A program made the position numbers and the translations under genes. The notes under the pieces were generated by a model. It saw only the letters and a program-made list of their open reading frames with translations, was not told the origin of the DNA and did not search any database. From Aquilaria yunnanensis (taxonomy: Eukaryota > Streptophyta > Magnoliopsida > Malvales > Thymelaeaceae), in assembly GCA_039654915.1 (NCBI GenBank), contig CM077593.1:111277413-111341412 (forward strand): a stretch of 64,000 nt of DNA. Reading direction: 5' to 3'. Of this stretch, positions 35,727 to 49,253 are shown in pieces. Every line of letters begins with the position of its first letter. The stretch's first letter is position 1.

Positions 35727-37307
35727 GAATGCCGTCATTCCTTTGTCAAAGTATGCTTCTCCTAGACCTTATCAGTCATTTTTTGTAGCTAGAGCTTTGT
35801 GGCAGGCAGCAACCCTGGACGAATGAGATAGATACCGGGAAGAAGTCGGTGCAGTGGGCGCCCATCCACCAGAATCATTGTCCGTGCAATGCTCTCCTCT
35901 CCAAGCCCAAAGGCAGATACAAAATTCTTTCAAGTGAGCAGCAGCCGATTGGAGTGATTGACATAATTTTCGGGTTATGGGAGAGCAACTGCTCAAGAAT
36001 TCTGGTGCTGTTTTGGAATTGTATTATCGTTTTTTTATTCTTTTTTTACAAGTATCATTGCATTCGTATACCCTGTTTATTGCGAAAGAGATGGCTTGTA
36101 TCGATCTTGATTTGGTACCCGAAACCGAACGATCTTAGAAGAACTCTCAATTAGCCATGTAAAGCCTTGAGCATGCTTTTGGTCTTAACTTCGAACCGTT
36201 TACAGTTTGGGCTCTGAAGGCCCTTAATATGGTCCATCTCAGGCTTGGAAGAAAAATACGTGCAACTTGGGGCAGAAATGAGCATGCTTTTAGGTGAAAC
36301 TCAAGTGATTCCGAGCCTCGTACCGTGCCGAATGACTTTGTCAAGGGCATCGTTTGTGGCAATTTTAGGCAGGTAAGGTTTAGGCACATTTCGGGTTTCA
36401 ATTTGGGCTCATTGGCCCACTTCAGGGTAAGCAGTTGGGGCTGGAATGGGCTCGATTTGGGTCTTTTATTCACTGAGCTGATTGTCCTTTTGGGTAATCT
36501 TGGGCGACATTGGAGTACATGTCCGTCTAGGGTCATTATTTAAATTGGGCCTATGTACCTAAAAATTTGTTGAAATTGGGCCTCATTGAGGTTTATATGG
36601 CCCCAGTTGTGCCTCAAAAAAGTGCTATCACCCATCAGACATCATGAAGGCTTCGGGCTCTGGAGTCTGGAGTTACTCATGTGGGCCCCAGTGTAGGGAC
36701 AAGATACTTCAATGGTCCTCTAACTCTAAGTACAGCAGTCAGCTCCAAGCTTGGGCCTACACACCGCTGAACGGGGTATATTTGGGCGCGTCATTCGGCT
36801 ACGTTGCTACTATTTTTATTTTGATGGAACGACGAACCTCGTTGTTCCCCTTTACTAATTATTCATCTTATTTCTTTGTTTTTCTGGGTTCTGTTGTTTT
36901 TTTTTTTTTCGACGAGGACGGGTTCAGAATCTAAATATAGAGAAAAGAAGACATGACCATACAAAGGAGATGAGATGGCAGAGGACACGCTAGATGAACC
37001 GAAAAATTAATACCGTTCATGGAATTACCTACCTAAAGAAGAAGCTGAGAGCTGAGAGTACCAGGCACTACCACCAAGTTCCGCTACAATAGACAACTAC
37101 CACTGGCTGGGTGTCAACACTGGCAACTTTCAAGAAATTCAAAAGCCACTGCAAGGCAAAATCAGGCCAACTTGCAAGTAATTCAAAGAATGGAAAACAC
37201 TATACAGCAATAATTCATAAAAACCAGTGACAGAGTTTCAATCAATATCGATCAAGTTTAACTAACTTAAAACCATCTAGCCAAAATATAGAGCTTGAAT
37301 TAACTCC
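35727..37307. other. Convergent intergenic region between O-fucosyltransferase and ESV1 genes
   Basis: Contains the two 3' UTRs. At about 36150-36600 a GGGCTC/TTGGGC-rich stretch has no supported gene. No bounded repeat or RNA gene was recognised. Confidence 0.5.
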
Positions 37308-40300
37308 TTATCGTGAAGTGGGAGGCATGCCTGTCATGTCATCAGATTGAGGGGATGATCTGAATTCAAGGTTTGGATAGACACCAGGCGGTCTTTCCCG
37401 TGGTTGAATCGATAGCAACTGATTTGAATCACCCACAACATCTGCCCATCCATAGTGAGGTTCAGCCCTACAAGGTACAAACAAATTATGTTAATCTCTC
37501 TGAACACCTGCTGGTACCCATTGACATTGCATGCATGTTTCGAACTTTGAAATGACTCTGATTTTCAACTCTCGATTCACCAACAACCATAACTAGAATC
37601 ATAAAAGAAAAAGATTGCATACTCATAGTAGGTTTCCTCATCTACAGTTATGTCCCAGCTTTCACCTGTAATGCTTTTCCCATATTTGTGAACCTTGCTG
37701 GTGAATAGAGACAGATGTATTAAAATCCACGATATGCATAAAAACAAATCATTGAAAAAGTAACTAAAATGACGGTCAATGAGCACAGAGCTGCATTATC
37801 TATACCCATTTCCAAAATGTTCCTCTCCCCATGTCCTCGACCAACCTACAGCAAGTAAACATAAATCTATCATATCAGAAAGCTCCATGTACCACTAAAA
37901 TTTTAAATTATAGGAACTCCTAAAGAAAGGCTCAAGGCAAAAGCCAACGTGGCAAACTGACAAATTCAGCATCTGACACCAACCACATCTGTTGCCAACA
38001 CGCTTACAGACAGCAAAGCATTGACTTGTTCATTGTACAGAAGAAAAGCTTGTCAAATCTAAGAGCTTCATTTTTAGTATTAAGCTTGTCAATATATGCG
38101 GTAAAGTGGATTTGAAGTCCAAGGCGCCAAACTGGTTCCAACACCCTGGCAAAGAACCATTCAACACTAAATCTCTAACTCTATACAAATAGATGGGAAA
38201 ACTCTTAGCATTACATTTCTTCCAAGAAAGCACCCAACAGAAGGGGTACGGAAATAATTACACTTACGTTCCCCACCAGGTGATACATGCCATGTCTCCC
38301 CTTGACGTGAACCAATGCCAGCAAAAAAATTTTCTTCCCATTTGTCTCCCCATTTGGTTCCCAACTCAGTTTCAGCCCACTTATCAGTCCTGAGGAACAA
38401 AAGGTCAAAGCTTAATATAAATATCAAATTTTTTAATAGCATTAGAGAATTTGAGATCCAAAAATAGATTGAAATGCAAAGCAGAAGGCAGAATGTACAA
38501 ACAATAGTTCAATTAAAGGCTAAATGAAGACTACCATTTGAGAACAGATCCTCTTCCATCATAATGCTCCCCCCACTTCTCCCACCATGATTGTTCATTC
38601 AATTTCCCATATTTATGGGCCCCTTTCTCCGTCCAGCCTTTTGCATCGTACTTCTCCCACCTATATCCACAAGATTTTATAAGAAGCAGACAGGACCTAT
38701 GGCCCAACCATATAAGCAACATAGAAACAATTTACTGAATTGTGAATAGCATCCACTGTAATGTCCGACTCACCATTTCTCATACCACCCAGCATTTTCG
38801 TTACCTGAATTTGCTTGTTTCTGAGCACTTCTTTCTATCCTTGCTAGATTACTGTATGTTTTGGAGGACAAGTAGTTATTGTGAAGACATAAATCCACAG
38901 ATGCAAACTACAAAGACTTAGGTCAAGTCATGGTAGCTGTGCATGAAAATCAAGCTTCAACTGGAATAACTGTTAAAGCAATACCTCCATTCATCTTGAT
39001 GCAGCACCTCTTGCCATGTTTCCCACCAAGAATCTCCTTCAGCATTTTTCCCGGATTTTTCCACACCTGAAAATAGCATCTCCACTGTCAGTTAGACATG
39101 GTCAGGGGCAGGCCTTTTAACAGAGCCAAATATTAAAGAAAATTCAATTACACCAAAATACACACATGCGTGTCTGTGGGTGTGTGTCAGTGTGAGAGAG
39201 GAAGAGGCAAGGATAGGGGGGGCAGCCTCAAGGAAAAGTCGTAGGTTATTTAAGCTCAAAGAGATTGATGGGGTAGTGCAGACTTGCAGAAATGACAAAT
39301 CTGTTACAGGCTACCGTAAAAAAGTTACAATGGCAGTTTTAAAATATATAGAATTGAGACTTTAAACTAATTGAATAAACAAATAAATAAGACTCCAGTT
39401 ATAGCAGAGGGAAAAGAAATCAGTACCCAGCTCTTTGTATCCACTCCAGTCACTTTTCTCCCACCACTGCGAAGTAGATCAATAAATCCAATTAAATGCA
39501 TCCACCTGGGATGATGCTAGACATCGTTATCAATGACAATGTGCCAAAGGGGGAATACAGGACCGGTTTCTCTGCTACCATATCTATTAATCTTCTCTCT
39601 TTTATTTTCTTCAGAATGAGCAGTTTTGTATACCTTACAAACAGTTTTAAAGCATATGATCTTTAGTTCTTACTAACCCGCTAAGGAAATCCCCTCACTC
39701 ACTCTGTCACTCTGTTTCACTAGACTACTTTCAGCTGAATATCCAACTTGGCCTTTAAGACATCAGACGTATAACTCACAAGAGCGAGTTTCTCATCTGA
39801 GAGGCAGAATTATAATTTAAAATAACTAACAAGAAAAAAATTCTGAGGCAAATAGCAACATCTTAAGAATTACTTCCCCTGGTCTCCCACCCACAAGTAA
39901 CCAAAGTCTACAGAATGACAATTAACAGGGAAATAACCGTACAGTCTCTTTCCACTCAGAGGAACCATCATGGGATCGACCACCCATTCTGGCCCATCTA
40001 CAGCGGTAACCATTTTCACCTAGATCTTCTGCACTTTGTCGGTACCAAGTAGTGCCATCTTCATTTGTGCCAGACTCATTAACATTTTCACCTAAAAAGC
40101 TAACGCCCCAATCCTTCTCGTTTGCAATGCCAGTGTCTACAAAGAAAGAAACCAATAACACACCCGTAATTTGAGGACGTAGTAAAGAGCAATCACAACA
40201 AATTGGCCTACCAATACAAATTCAATAGATATGAGGCCAAGCACCGGGGAAAAGAACAGAGATGGGTAAATATTGACTACCTCTTTTTGGCGGAGTATCA

Positions 40301-40917
40301 CGTGACTGTGGGCCAGAATTTCTTGGGGTGCAACGCGGAAAAAACTTTTCTCCTTTGGAAGTAAACCGAGAGCTGAAACAATCAGCGCATGTTAGTATCA
40401 CAAATACCACTCCATTACACACCGCAAGCCATAATTCTAAAGTGAGATCAGGACAATAACATATGCGATAAATGGCTAGACGTATTGTTCTGAAGAAGAC
40501 GAAGCAACCATGTATTTTCTCCCAGAAATTAAGCTAGGTTTTCGTTTCTGTGCCTCGACCATTTATATTTCACTGACGAAGAAGCTTGATACCTAAGATC
40601 ACTGGAGTTATTATTATGATAATTATAGTTATTATCATCGACTTAAACTGCAGGAAAAAAACATGGCGAAAGAAAGAGACATTGGCATACCGGGAAGCAA
40701 GCAGCATGGGCGGCGGTGAGAGGACGGGCAGGCGGCAGCTCGAGCTGACGTTGCGCCACTCGTCGACATTAACTGGGGTCTGGGCGGATGCATTGGAGCA
40801 AGAACATGGGCGATGGGCGTGTAGAGAGAGTCTCCTGGGGAGCAATGCAGGGGAGATATCGGGGCGGATGAGCTTGAAGTGAAGGCGAGTGGCGAAGCCT
40901 CTGGAAGTGGAAGCCAT
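37308..40917 (-). CDS. ESV1: EARLY STARVATION 1 (ESV1), tryptophan-rich starch-granule protein
   Basis: Plastid glucan-binding protein that in Arabidopsis helps organise amylopectin in leaf starch granules and sets the rate of night-time degradation. Eleven exons on the minus strand: 40917-40691, 40372-40281, 40136-39943, 39466-39427, 39066-38985, 38851-38774, 38660-38535, 38389-38268, 37845-37806, 37697-37623, 37467-37308. All borders are GT..AG and phases agree; 411 residues, close to ESV1 (426) and shorter than LESV (578). Residues 1-75 look like a transit peptide (MASTSRGFATRLHFKLIRPD). The core is Trp/Glu/Lys-rich: GTTWYRQSAEDLGENGYRCR, WWEKSDWSGYKELG, KYDAKGWTEKGAHKYGKLN, WWEKWGEHYDGRGSVLKW, TKWGDKWEENFFAGIGSRQ, WSRTWGEEHFGNG. 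The end reads YGWADVVGDSNQLLSIQPR, then PPGVYPNLEF. Convergent with the O-fucosyltransferase gene. Confidence 0.94.
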
Positions 40918-41422
40918 TGATCAGGAGAAAGCAATGGCCATGGAAGGGGGAGAGAATAAAGCCCTGAAGGAGGGGAGGGGGAAAGTGGAAGAAAGGTCTG
41001 GAAGGGTTTAGTGAAATTAAGAATGGGGGCAAGGGGAGAATCGAATCGAAGGGAAAGCGCAAGAATCAGATTGGCTGGCCCTGGCCTGGAATCGATCACG
41101 GTGGTTGCCACCTCTAACTCAACTGCGGCTCCGAATCCCGGGCCGGGATTTTATCATCCCATTTCCACGTCACCTTGAGGCCCCACCGTCACTCCAGTCT
41201 TGCTCTACCCTTCTTTCCTTTCGATTTCATTCGTATCCTTGTCTCCCTCCCTGTCTCTCGCTCCCTCTCTCTCCATCCATCTTGCCACGTATTGCCCTCG
41301 AAGCCACGCTCCTTTTTTTTCTTTTATGTTTCCTTTATAGAGTTTTTCCCTGGTTAGGTGTATCCCAGAGTCAGGGGATACGGGATAGAGAGAGCGGGGG
41401 ACATGGAAGTGCCTGCCCCTAG
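40918..41422. promoter_or_regulatory. ESV1 upstream region
   Basis: About 500 bp between the ESV1 ATG and the inserted hAT element. It is GC-richer than the surroundings, with pyrimidine-rich CTCTCT/TCCCTC tracts at about 41230-41290. It is presumed to hold the 5' UTR and core promoter; no specific motif is assigned. Confidence 0.35.
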
Positions 41423-44353
41423 TAGTAGTAGTGGTGGTCAGTGGGCTGACCCGGCCTGGATCTGGACGGGCTTGGGTCAGAGTTTCCTGATCCGGGGCAC
41501 GGCTCACGTCAAAGTAGGGTGGGCCTGGGTCGGGCCGAGTCCAAACTGGGGCAAGTTAATTCGATTTAAAAAAAATATATTTTTTAATATGTTTTCAATC
41601 GTTGTTTGATAGTAATTTTATGAAATATATATTTTTTTAGAAAAAAAATCACTGCTAGTGTAAATTTTATTAATAAAAAAATCAAACGGCACTTACATAA
41701 TTTAAAACGTGTCTTACACTTGAAAAAGGTAAAACATTCTATGAAAAAAAATGAAAAGGTAAAACTTAAGATCTGTATTTAACAGCATAATCAGATCAAT
41801 TACATTTTTTAAATTGTAATGAAAACCTACGATATACTCTTGTTGGTCATCATCGAAGCTTTTAACATGTTGTTTCCTTAGAGCAGCAAGCGCCCAATCC
41901 CAGTTACAGACGCAAACCTCAATGGCTTCAGGTGTGAGTCTTGCTCGTTTCTCCGAGATGACTCATTTCCCTACACTAAAGGCGGTCTCGGAGGTGACGG
42001 TTGAAACCGGAACTGCCAAAATCTCTTACGCCAGTATGGATAAGATTGAGAATCTTCCTCTTTTATTCTTCCACCACTCGAGGATATCTTCCTCATTGTT
42101 TTCAAATGAAGTGCGGAGGTAATCATTCCATTCTGCCAATCCCGGGTTTGTGGGTCTTGGTCGTTTGAGGATTCTCACCGCTGGGTTGAACCTTGATGAT
42201 AATGAAAAGGTGAAATATCGTGCGAGTGTTGGATCGGATGACCTAACCTTATCAGAATGCTTAACGGAATAGAGTTTGTATAACTCTCTCAAATTGTGGT
42301 TAGCTTCAGCAGAAATAACAAGTGCAGAAACTTGTGCTTGACTTAAATATATATAATAATATGCTTCTAACAATTGCAGATAACTTGATGCACTATTGGG
42401 TAATAAACCCCAGAGAAAAAGTTTATTGCCTCATAAAAATATCTAAGCAATTCAACCAACTTAAAATATTTTTCCTAAATCTCGTCCGTTAGCCAGTCGC
42501 ATTGAACTTTTGAGTTCACAAAGCGAGTCAAAAGATTTGCCCATGATTGAGCGTTATTTAACATTTCAAATGTTGAGTCCCATCGAGTGGGGCAATCGAT
42601 TTTAAACATTGTCCAAGAAAAATTCACCCCATTTTCAATACAAAATATTTTAAATTCACGAGCCAATTTGTTTCTTGTTTTAACAAAAAGTAAAGTATTT
42701 CGAATTGGCTCAATTTGGTTTTGTAGTTGTTGTAAACCATTTTAGACACATAAATTCAAAATGTGACACAAGCAACGAACATGAAATTTTTTTCCATCAA
42801 ACGGTGATTTTATTTCTTTTATCAATTCTCTCACCGCCGCATCATTGTTTGAAACATTGTCAAAAGAAATAGACAAAAATTTATCGGTAACAAAAAATTC
42901 ACCCAAACTTTCAATAATGCAGTTAAAAATATTCCAACCCGTATGATCAGATGCCATACATTTAAAAGCAATTATCCATTTTTGAATAACCCATTCATCA
43001 TCCATCCAATGAGCAATTACATAATAATAATTTTTTCCTATTGAAAATGTCTACATATCAGATGTAAATGACAGACAATGATCAACAGTAGAAAAATATA
43101 TTTGTAAATCACTTATCTTAGCTTTATACAGTTTAAAGTTTTCTCTTCTAGCCGTTTGCCTAGACGTTTTTTTATAAGCAGGATTTAAATTTTCTTGGAT
43201 GAATCTTTCTAAGTGTTCATCCTCAGCTTGTCTAAATGGTTTTTCAGTAATAATCATCAAATTAATTAAACATTGCCTAACAGTTTTTGGATTAAATTGA
43301 AAAATACCTGGACCGTTGGAGCTGCCAACACCCGTCAGTTGTGTTTGTTCATCGAAAATGTCACCGATGTCTCTATGGACTTTGCTCAAGTGCCTTATGA
43401 AGGTGCCCGTCTCGGAGTTCAATTTGTGTGCAAATTTGTTGTTGCAATATTTGTACTTGGCATACCTCGTTTCGCCTTCCCAAACTTAATCAAAATGTGC
43501 CCAAACGGAAGCCTTCACATTCCTGCTTTTCACTTGACTTTGCTCGGGTTGCTAGCTTTATGGCGTCGGTTGGGACCCCTCGGCACCGACTTAGGTTGAT
43601 GAAATTTCTTCAACATCATCATTAGAGAGTTGATCGTTAAGGCCAAGGTCGTATGCTGCCATGTCGATATTTGGATCATTGTCGAGAATTTCTTGTGAAT
43701 GCGAGTCTCAATTTTTGTGAAACACACATCCTCGGAAAAATGAACCAACCCCTGTGCCGGATGAGAATGAGGCAACATCTTTGCCCTTGCCGGAGTTCTT
43801 CCCTTATGAAGCCATTAGAGGAAGAAAATAATTGAAGAGATGGAGAGATGATTAAGAGGCAATTGAGAAGATATTAGTGAAAGATTAATAAACTTGGAAA
43901 GAGATAGTAGAGAGAATGAGAGAATATTATAGGAGATTGGAGAAGAGAAGATTGGTGTGAGTAAGTGTGGGAAGAAGGTTGCCTATTTATAGGAGAAGAA
44001 AAAATTCGTTTTCCCCAAAAAGCCCTAAAAAACTAGCCATTGATGGCTGTTAACTGGGGGTCAAAAAAAAAATGTTTAGAGCCGTTGGGGGGGGGGGGGG
44101 GGGGGGAGGGTGTAGTTTTGCCATTTTTTTGAAAAAATCTGAAACTGACTACGAAATGCAAATGGTCAACCCGGTCTGGGTTTGTGCGAATTGTGGGTTG
44201 GTCCGCCAACTTTGGGCTCCTCTCATCTTCTAGGCCCAAACTCGCCCATCTTCATCCGAGTCCAATCCATTCTGGGCCAAGCCCAGGTTTAACCGTGCCG
44301 GGCCGAGTTTGACCCGCTGGGTCCGGGTCGACCCGACCCAGTGGCCACCATTA
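41423..44353 (-). mobile_element. Full-length but inactivated hAT-superfamily DNA transposon
   Basis: 2.9-kb element. The right terminus (reverse complement TAATGGTGGCCACTGGG) pairs with the left terminus (TAGTGGTGGTCAGTGGG at 41429, preceded by two extra TAG triplets). Flanking 8-bp repeats GCCCCTAG (41415-41422) and GCCCCTAA (44354-44361) match at 7 of 8 positions, as expected for an 8-bp hAT target duplication. Subterminal regions are rich in GGGTC/CCCGG motifs. It carries a decayed transposase on the minus strand and a run of 20 G at 44087-44106. Confidence 0.85.
41830..43815 (-). pseudogene. hAT transposase (RICESLEEPER/BED-type) pseudogene
   Basis: Minus-strand reading gives successive hAT transposase blocks: AKISDLQIYFSTVDHCLSF (about 43075), W-x-I-Q-K-W-I-I-A-F with SDHTGWNIF, LSISFDNVSNNDAAV with the RNase-H Asp, FHVRCLCHILNLCV (the CxxH block, about 42750), FKIDCPTRWDSTFEMLNNA, then the dimerisation region DILEWWKN...RFSILSILA and VPVSTVTSETAFSVG (about 41990). 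It is dead. The presumed start at 43815 reads M-A-S-stop, a stop follows ILNLCV, TAA interrupts after SILSILA, and TGA follows AFSVGK before VISEKRARLTPEAIEV. The order of blocks is intact, so decay is by point mutation. Confidence 0.88.
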
Positions 44354-44361
44354 GCCCCTAA

Positions 44362-47300
44362 TATGTATATTACCCACGTGGATATAAAAATAAATTTTAA
44401 AAAATTTCATTGTTTTTATTGTGGTTCTTAATTTTTTTAACATTTTTAAAATGAACATCTACCTTAAAATTCTGTCTTTATCCCTGCCTGAATCTTTAAT
44501 TTTTTTAATTAGGAGAGAAGCCAGAGAATTAAGGCTGACATGGCAATGATGACATTGAGGTTTTGGCACTTAAAAGTTAAAAGAAATGTCACTGATAGGG
44601 AAAATTATTAAAACCCTCCTGAGGGTTGATTGAATATATAGTTTTGTCCCATTATTTTTGAATACCTATATTTACTCTCCTGAAAATTTAATAAAATGAT
44701 TGACCGTTAACATAAAAAATAAAAAATATTAACTTTGCTCTCCTAACTTTATTCTATAAAAATTCCACCCTTAACTATTAAAATTCTTTAAAATACAACC
44801 AATTAATTTAAAAAAAAATAATTAGAAAATGATCCTTCTCTCCCTATTTTGGACTTCTGAGAATGTGAATCATGAACGGACTTTTGACAATCATGAATCG
44901 TGAGACCTAGTACATACCCGAACTTCCGAGACTAGTGTCGATTTTGACAACACCATGCAGCCGCGCCTTGATCTCCGTTCATGATTCACGCATGATTCTG
45001 CCTCTTTGTTCATGCTGATTCATCTCCATTCATGATTCCGTTCACGATTCCCCTCGTCGTCTATGCCTCATCACCTCCCTATCAAGATTCGGCTCCAGCT
45101 GTCGCCTTCCCATCAAGGTTTGCCTCCAGCCTCAACAGCGTCATCAAGGAGTGTAGCTTCGGCATTTGGTGAGGATTCATACCGGAAGAGGATGGGGATA
45201 GGTTTAGGTTTAGGAAGAGGATGGGTTAGGTTTTTCTTAAAGATGAGGTAAATTGTTAGATGTAAAAGTTTGAGGGCTAAGTTTCCATGGAAAGAAGGTC
45301 CAAAGGCTTCCTTGGTGGACGACTCAATTCAGCGACGGACAACTCAACCGAAGTGCCCTGGTATGCTTTCCGCGGCAGACGGCTCGATTCAATGGCGATT
45401 CTAAAACCCACGAAACCGCCCTCCCCCGAAAGGCTACCAATCGCACCATCCTCTGTCCTACTTTCTACTCTGCCTTTTTCATATCGGAGAGATATTGGGG
45501 TGATTGATCTCCATTTGGTGATAGAGGGAATAGTGCATGATTAGATTGGGCACAGTGGCATGGACGACATCAATTTGTAATTTGATTTGTATTGATTCAA
45601 AAGTTGGTGGGCAAAGTTTCTATGAAAGAAGATTAAAAATGTAAAATTAGATGTTCTACCATTTTCTATCTAACAATAAATGACGAGTTAAGTTTTGAGG
45701 GATGAGTGTAAATATTTTTAAAAAATAGGATATACAATTGTAAGTTCACCCCAATCTCAAGGGTGAAAGTAAGTTCCTATTCTCATAAAAAAACTCGGCC
45801 CCAGGTACTCGTTGAACTGTTTTCGTCCTCTACTTTTTTTTTCGGCTTCTCTCTCTCTCTGATTTTCATCTCTTTTGCTGGCATTATGTTCTACATGATG
45901 AAGATACTCATGGAAGGTATTATAATTTTCGTGCGAGCAGTGACCATCATTTTTTGGGGTTGTCTTATTGGCTTTTGCAATTATTTTTTTAATATTTTTT
46001 TTGGATTTGGGCGATCTGGATTCTCTATTGTCATTGGACCGTCCCATAAGAATTCGTGACCCACATATTTTTCTGGTTTTCTTCATATATAATCTTGTTT
46101 TTATAAAGAAAGATACTCAATAAGCTAGGCTGAATAAAACATATCTAATATAGAAAAGTAAGTTTGGCTCAATTTGAAACACGAATTTAAACCGGCAAAT
46201 AGTGAACTAGAGAGGAAGTGACCCGGATTGGAACCGTGACGCCCGGCACGAGTAGAGAAACAATCAGCGGTGGCGGGAAGCGGTGGCTGGTGGTGGGAGC
46301 GTGGTAGGGCAACGTGGCAAGCACACGTCAACCATGGAAGTGGAGGATAAGATTGAACGCTCGTAGCCTACGTGGGAAGCGGACAACTTGTGGAAAGATT
46401 GAAGGCCAGGTGTGAAGAGGAGAAGGGAGCCGAGTTTGAATCAAACACACGGCTCTCTTTCCCCTCAAGAGGAAACCAAACCAATTCATCGGATAAGTAT
46501 CACCAAACTGTCTCTTTCTTTCTTTATTTTTTTTTTTGGCCTTTTTCCTGAAATAAACGGTCACTTTTCAGCTGTCACACTGTTTGTTTTGACAAGTAGA
46601 TTAGAATAGTGTGGTTTTTTTTTTAAAGAAAAAAAATAATGTTATTAGTATTGTGGTGGAGTTAATATTTTGGTTTTGTAAGCACATCACAGGACGACAG
46701 GCACATCTAATATTTCTGTTGACATAGGATTTATATGGGCCCACAGTAATAGATACACAGGATGTGTTTATTATCCTTTAATAGATTCACACTTGCATTT
46801 CATTTATTACCCCTAAATTATATTTTATATAAATTATCAAGTATTGTAGCAATTATTCTCAGACTATTTAATTATTGTTGTCTCATCTTATCATTTATTA
46901 TAGTCGTTAAATATAGATAAAAAAATGATATGGTTTCTGATGTGGTTTTGAAAGTTTATGTAGTTAATGATATGACATCACTTTTCTACTATTCTTATAG
47001 TTTGATGAACAGCAATACAAAACAATAATAATTAAAAAATTTGAAGACGATTGATATAACAATTGATAGTTTTGAGATGATTGAGTTTATTCAGTAAGCA
47101 TGGCCAAAAGTTTATATCTTAGGTGGATTTTGTAGAATGAGTAATTCAAAAATTATCTTAAATTTTGCATGTTTCAGTTTAATTCGTTTCTGGGGAGCTA
47201 GTTAACTTTTTAATACCAACTTATACATTAGTATTACATCCTTTTTATCCTACTTTGTAGCACATTAGCTGGGGTACCACACTAACGTGTCTATTTTTTT

Positions 47301-47450
47301 TATTTTCCCTCCTTTTTGCCCCGTGGAAACGTCACTTGGGTCACATTGAAACTTTTTTAAAATACAAGCGTAGGATGAAAATTTTTCAAAGATTAGGGAC
47401 CAAATTGCAATTTCTTAAAATATATAATTCCAGAATGAATGTTGAAATAA
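44362..47450. other. Intergenic DNA, with a candidate TIR element at about 44612-45772
   Basis: ACCCTCCTGAGGGTTGATTG near 44613 and the inverted ACCCTTGAGATTGGGGTGAA near 45770 may be the ends of a 1.15-kb non-autonomous DNA transposon with diverged TIRs of about 90 bp; no clear target duplication was seen. Around 44870-45060 there is a local cluster of TTCATGATTC motifs in both orientations. The remainder, 45.8-47.4 kb, is AT-rich with no supported gene. Confidence 0.35.
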
Positions 47451-48770
47451 GGTAAGTACGTAATATGACACATTATTTGTAAATTCACAATTTGTTTTTG
47501 AACTATACCGATGTTGTGGATTCATCTCAAAATTACAAAATGTTATACTGTTCGTTCTCTAACTCTGAAAATGTTATACTATTTGTCATGCTGTTAATTG
47601 CAACAATTAAAATGGACAGAAGAAAATGTGAAAAACTAGTTTTAACCCCTTAAAAAATTCTATTTACCTCAGAAATCTCAAAATTTTTACATTTTACAAT
47701 CAAATTACCTTCTCTTAACCGCCCTCCCTTTTCCCATTAATTTTTATTTCTTATTTTTTTTATCTAGGATCAATACCATGTAGCTAAAAATTATTTGAAT
47801 AATATTTTTTAAAGGTAATTAAGTTTTTGTTGATTTTTTACCTATCTTAAAAGAAATAAATAATGTAACATTCTCATTTTTTAATTTATGTTTTACGTTT
47901 TCAAAAATTTTATTTTTGTTTTATTTTCATGATTCCAATAAAATTTTCATAATTTTAACCCCTATATCATTCCTTGATGCAAGAACTAATCTTCCTCCAG
48001 TGGTTCCTATTGACAACCTGATCCCTAAACCAACCCGAAAAATCATGGAGGTAATAGTTAAAGTAAGCCCGATGGAGCACGAGTCAACTTGAGCCCTTGT
48101 TGGTGATGATGCATGCAAACAAGATGAAGCAAAGGAGGGCGGTCGTGCCTAGGACCTAGATTCACGAAGCCCATTATCCTTTCACCCCGCCATCCATCTT
48201 GCTACCACCGGACGTCCACTACAACTACTAACCATTGTCAAGGGCCCCTACATAGTACTCCAGTAACCCAACCGGTAGCCATTGGCCCAAATTTGTGAGT
48301 CGTTCGTCCTCCTTCCCTGCAATTTGGTTTCAACGTAGATCGCAAACCCCAGCTAGCTTGTATCGAAACCCTAGTAATAGCAATTCAAGCCATGGCTGTT
48401 CCATGGCGGTTCTACAAGTTCGGTATGCACTGCCACATTTCTTTGGGCCATCAGTTGCTTCTACTTCTAGCCAGTTCTCTGCCAATTTTGCTTTCAATTT
48501 TATTCATGGATAGATTCATTCATTTACAATGGAGAAAGTGGTTTAAATGTGAGATGTAAAAGTTTTGAAGTTTCTCAGGCAAATGAAAATTTTTCAAAGG
48601 TTAAAACTAGTTTTTCACATTTTGTCCTTCCATTTTAATGGTTACAGTTAACGGCAGGATGAATAGTGTAACATTTTCATAGTTAGAGAACGAATAGTAT
48701 AACATTTTGTAGTTTCAGGATGAATCCGTAACGTGAGCATTAGTTCAAGGACAATATGTGTCATTTACCC
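47451..48770. mobile_element. Non-autonomous TIR transposon (MULE-like) with about 225-250-bp TIRs
   Basis: The left arm (47451 to about 47700) and the inverted right arm (about 48545 to 48770) share long near-identical blocks: ACAAAATGTTATACT, CGTTCTCTAACT, AAAATGTGAAAAACTAGTTT. Flanking 9-bp repeats TTGAAATAA (47442-47450) and TTAAAATAA (48771-48779) match at 8 of 9 positions, consistent with a Mutator-type target duplication. The interior of about 850 bp has no transposase and no recognised gene. Confidence 0.8.
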
Positions 48771-49253
48771 TTAAAATAACAATTTGTTATCCTTATATTT
48801 TCATATCTCTTATACGTATCCAACTGAAAAATATAAATAGTTCAAATAGAGTATGACTCTATGAGAAAACAAAAAAAAAAATCAAATGGATAAATTTTTT
48901 GTTACATAGATAATTTACTTACTAAATTTTCAAAATCTGCTTATGATTGTACAAACTACTAAGTTTATTAGCATTTTATTCTAGTGGTAGTAGCTTATAT
49001 AAAATAATTTTTCAATGAAAAGTATTTCATTTAATATAATTTAGAAAAATGTAAAATATAAACTTTTAGGTTTTACAATTTGACAACTAATAGATGTCTG
49101 CAAATGAAATGTTGATTTTGTAACAAAATATCACTTTAAAGGTAGATTTGCTATGTTCATTAAACTAAGGATAGATTTGCAATTTGAGGTATAATTTAGG
49201 GACAATTAGAGTAATTTAGCCAAATGAAAAAATTGTAGTTGCAAATAATTTAG

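Noticed and set aside
40586..41111. Frames opposite and overlapping the ESV1 first exon
   Set aside because: GC-rich shadow frames; the ESV1 frame is fixed by the downstream exon phases.
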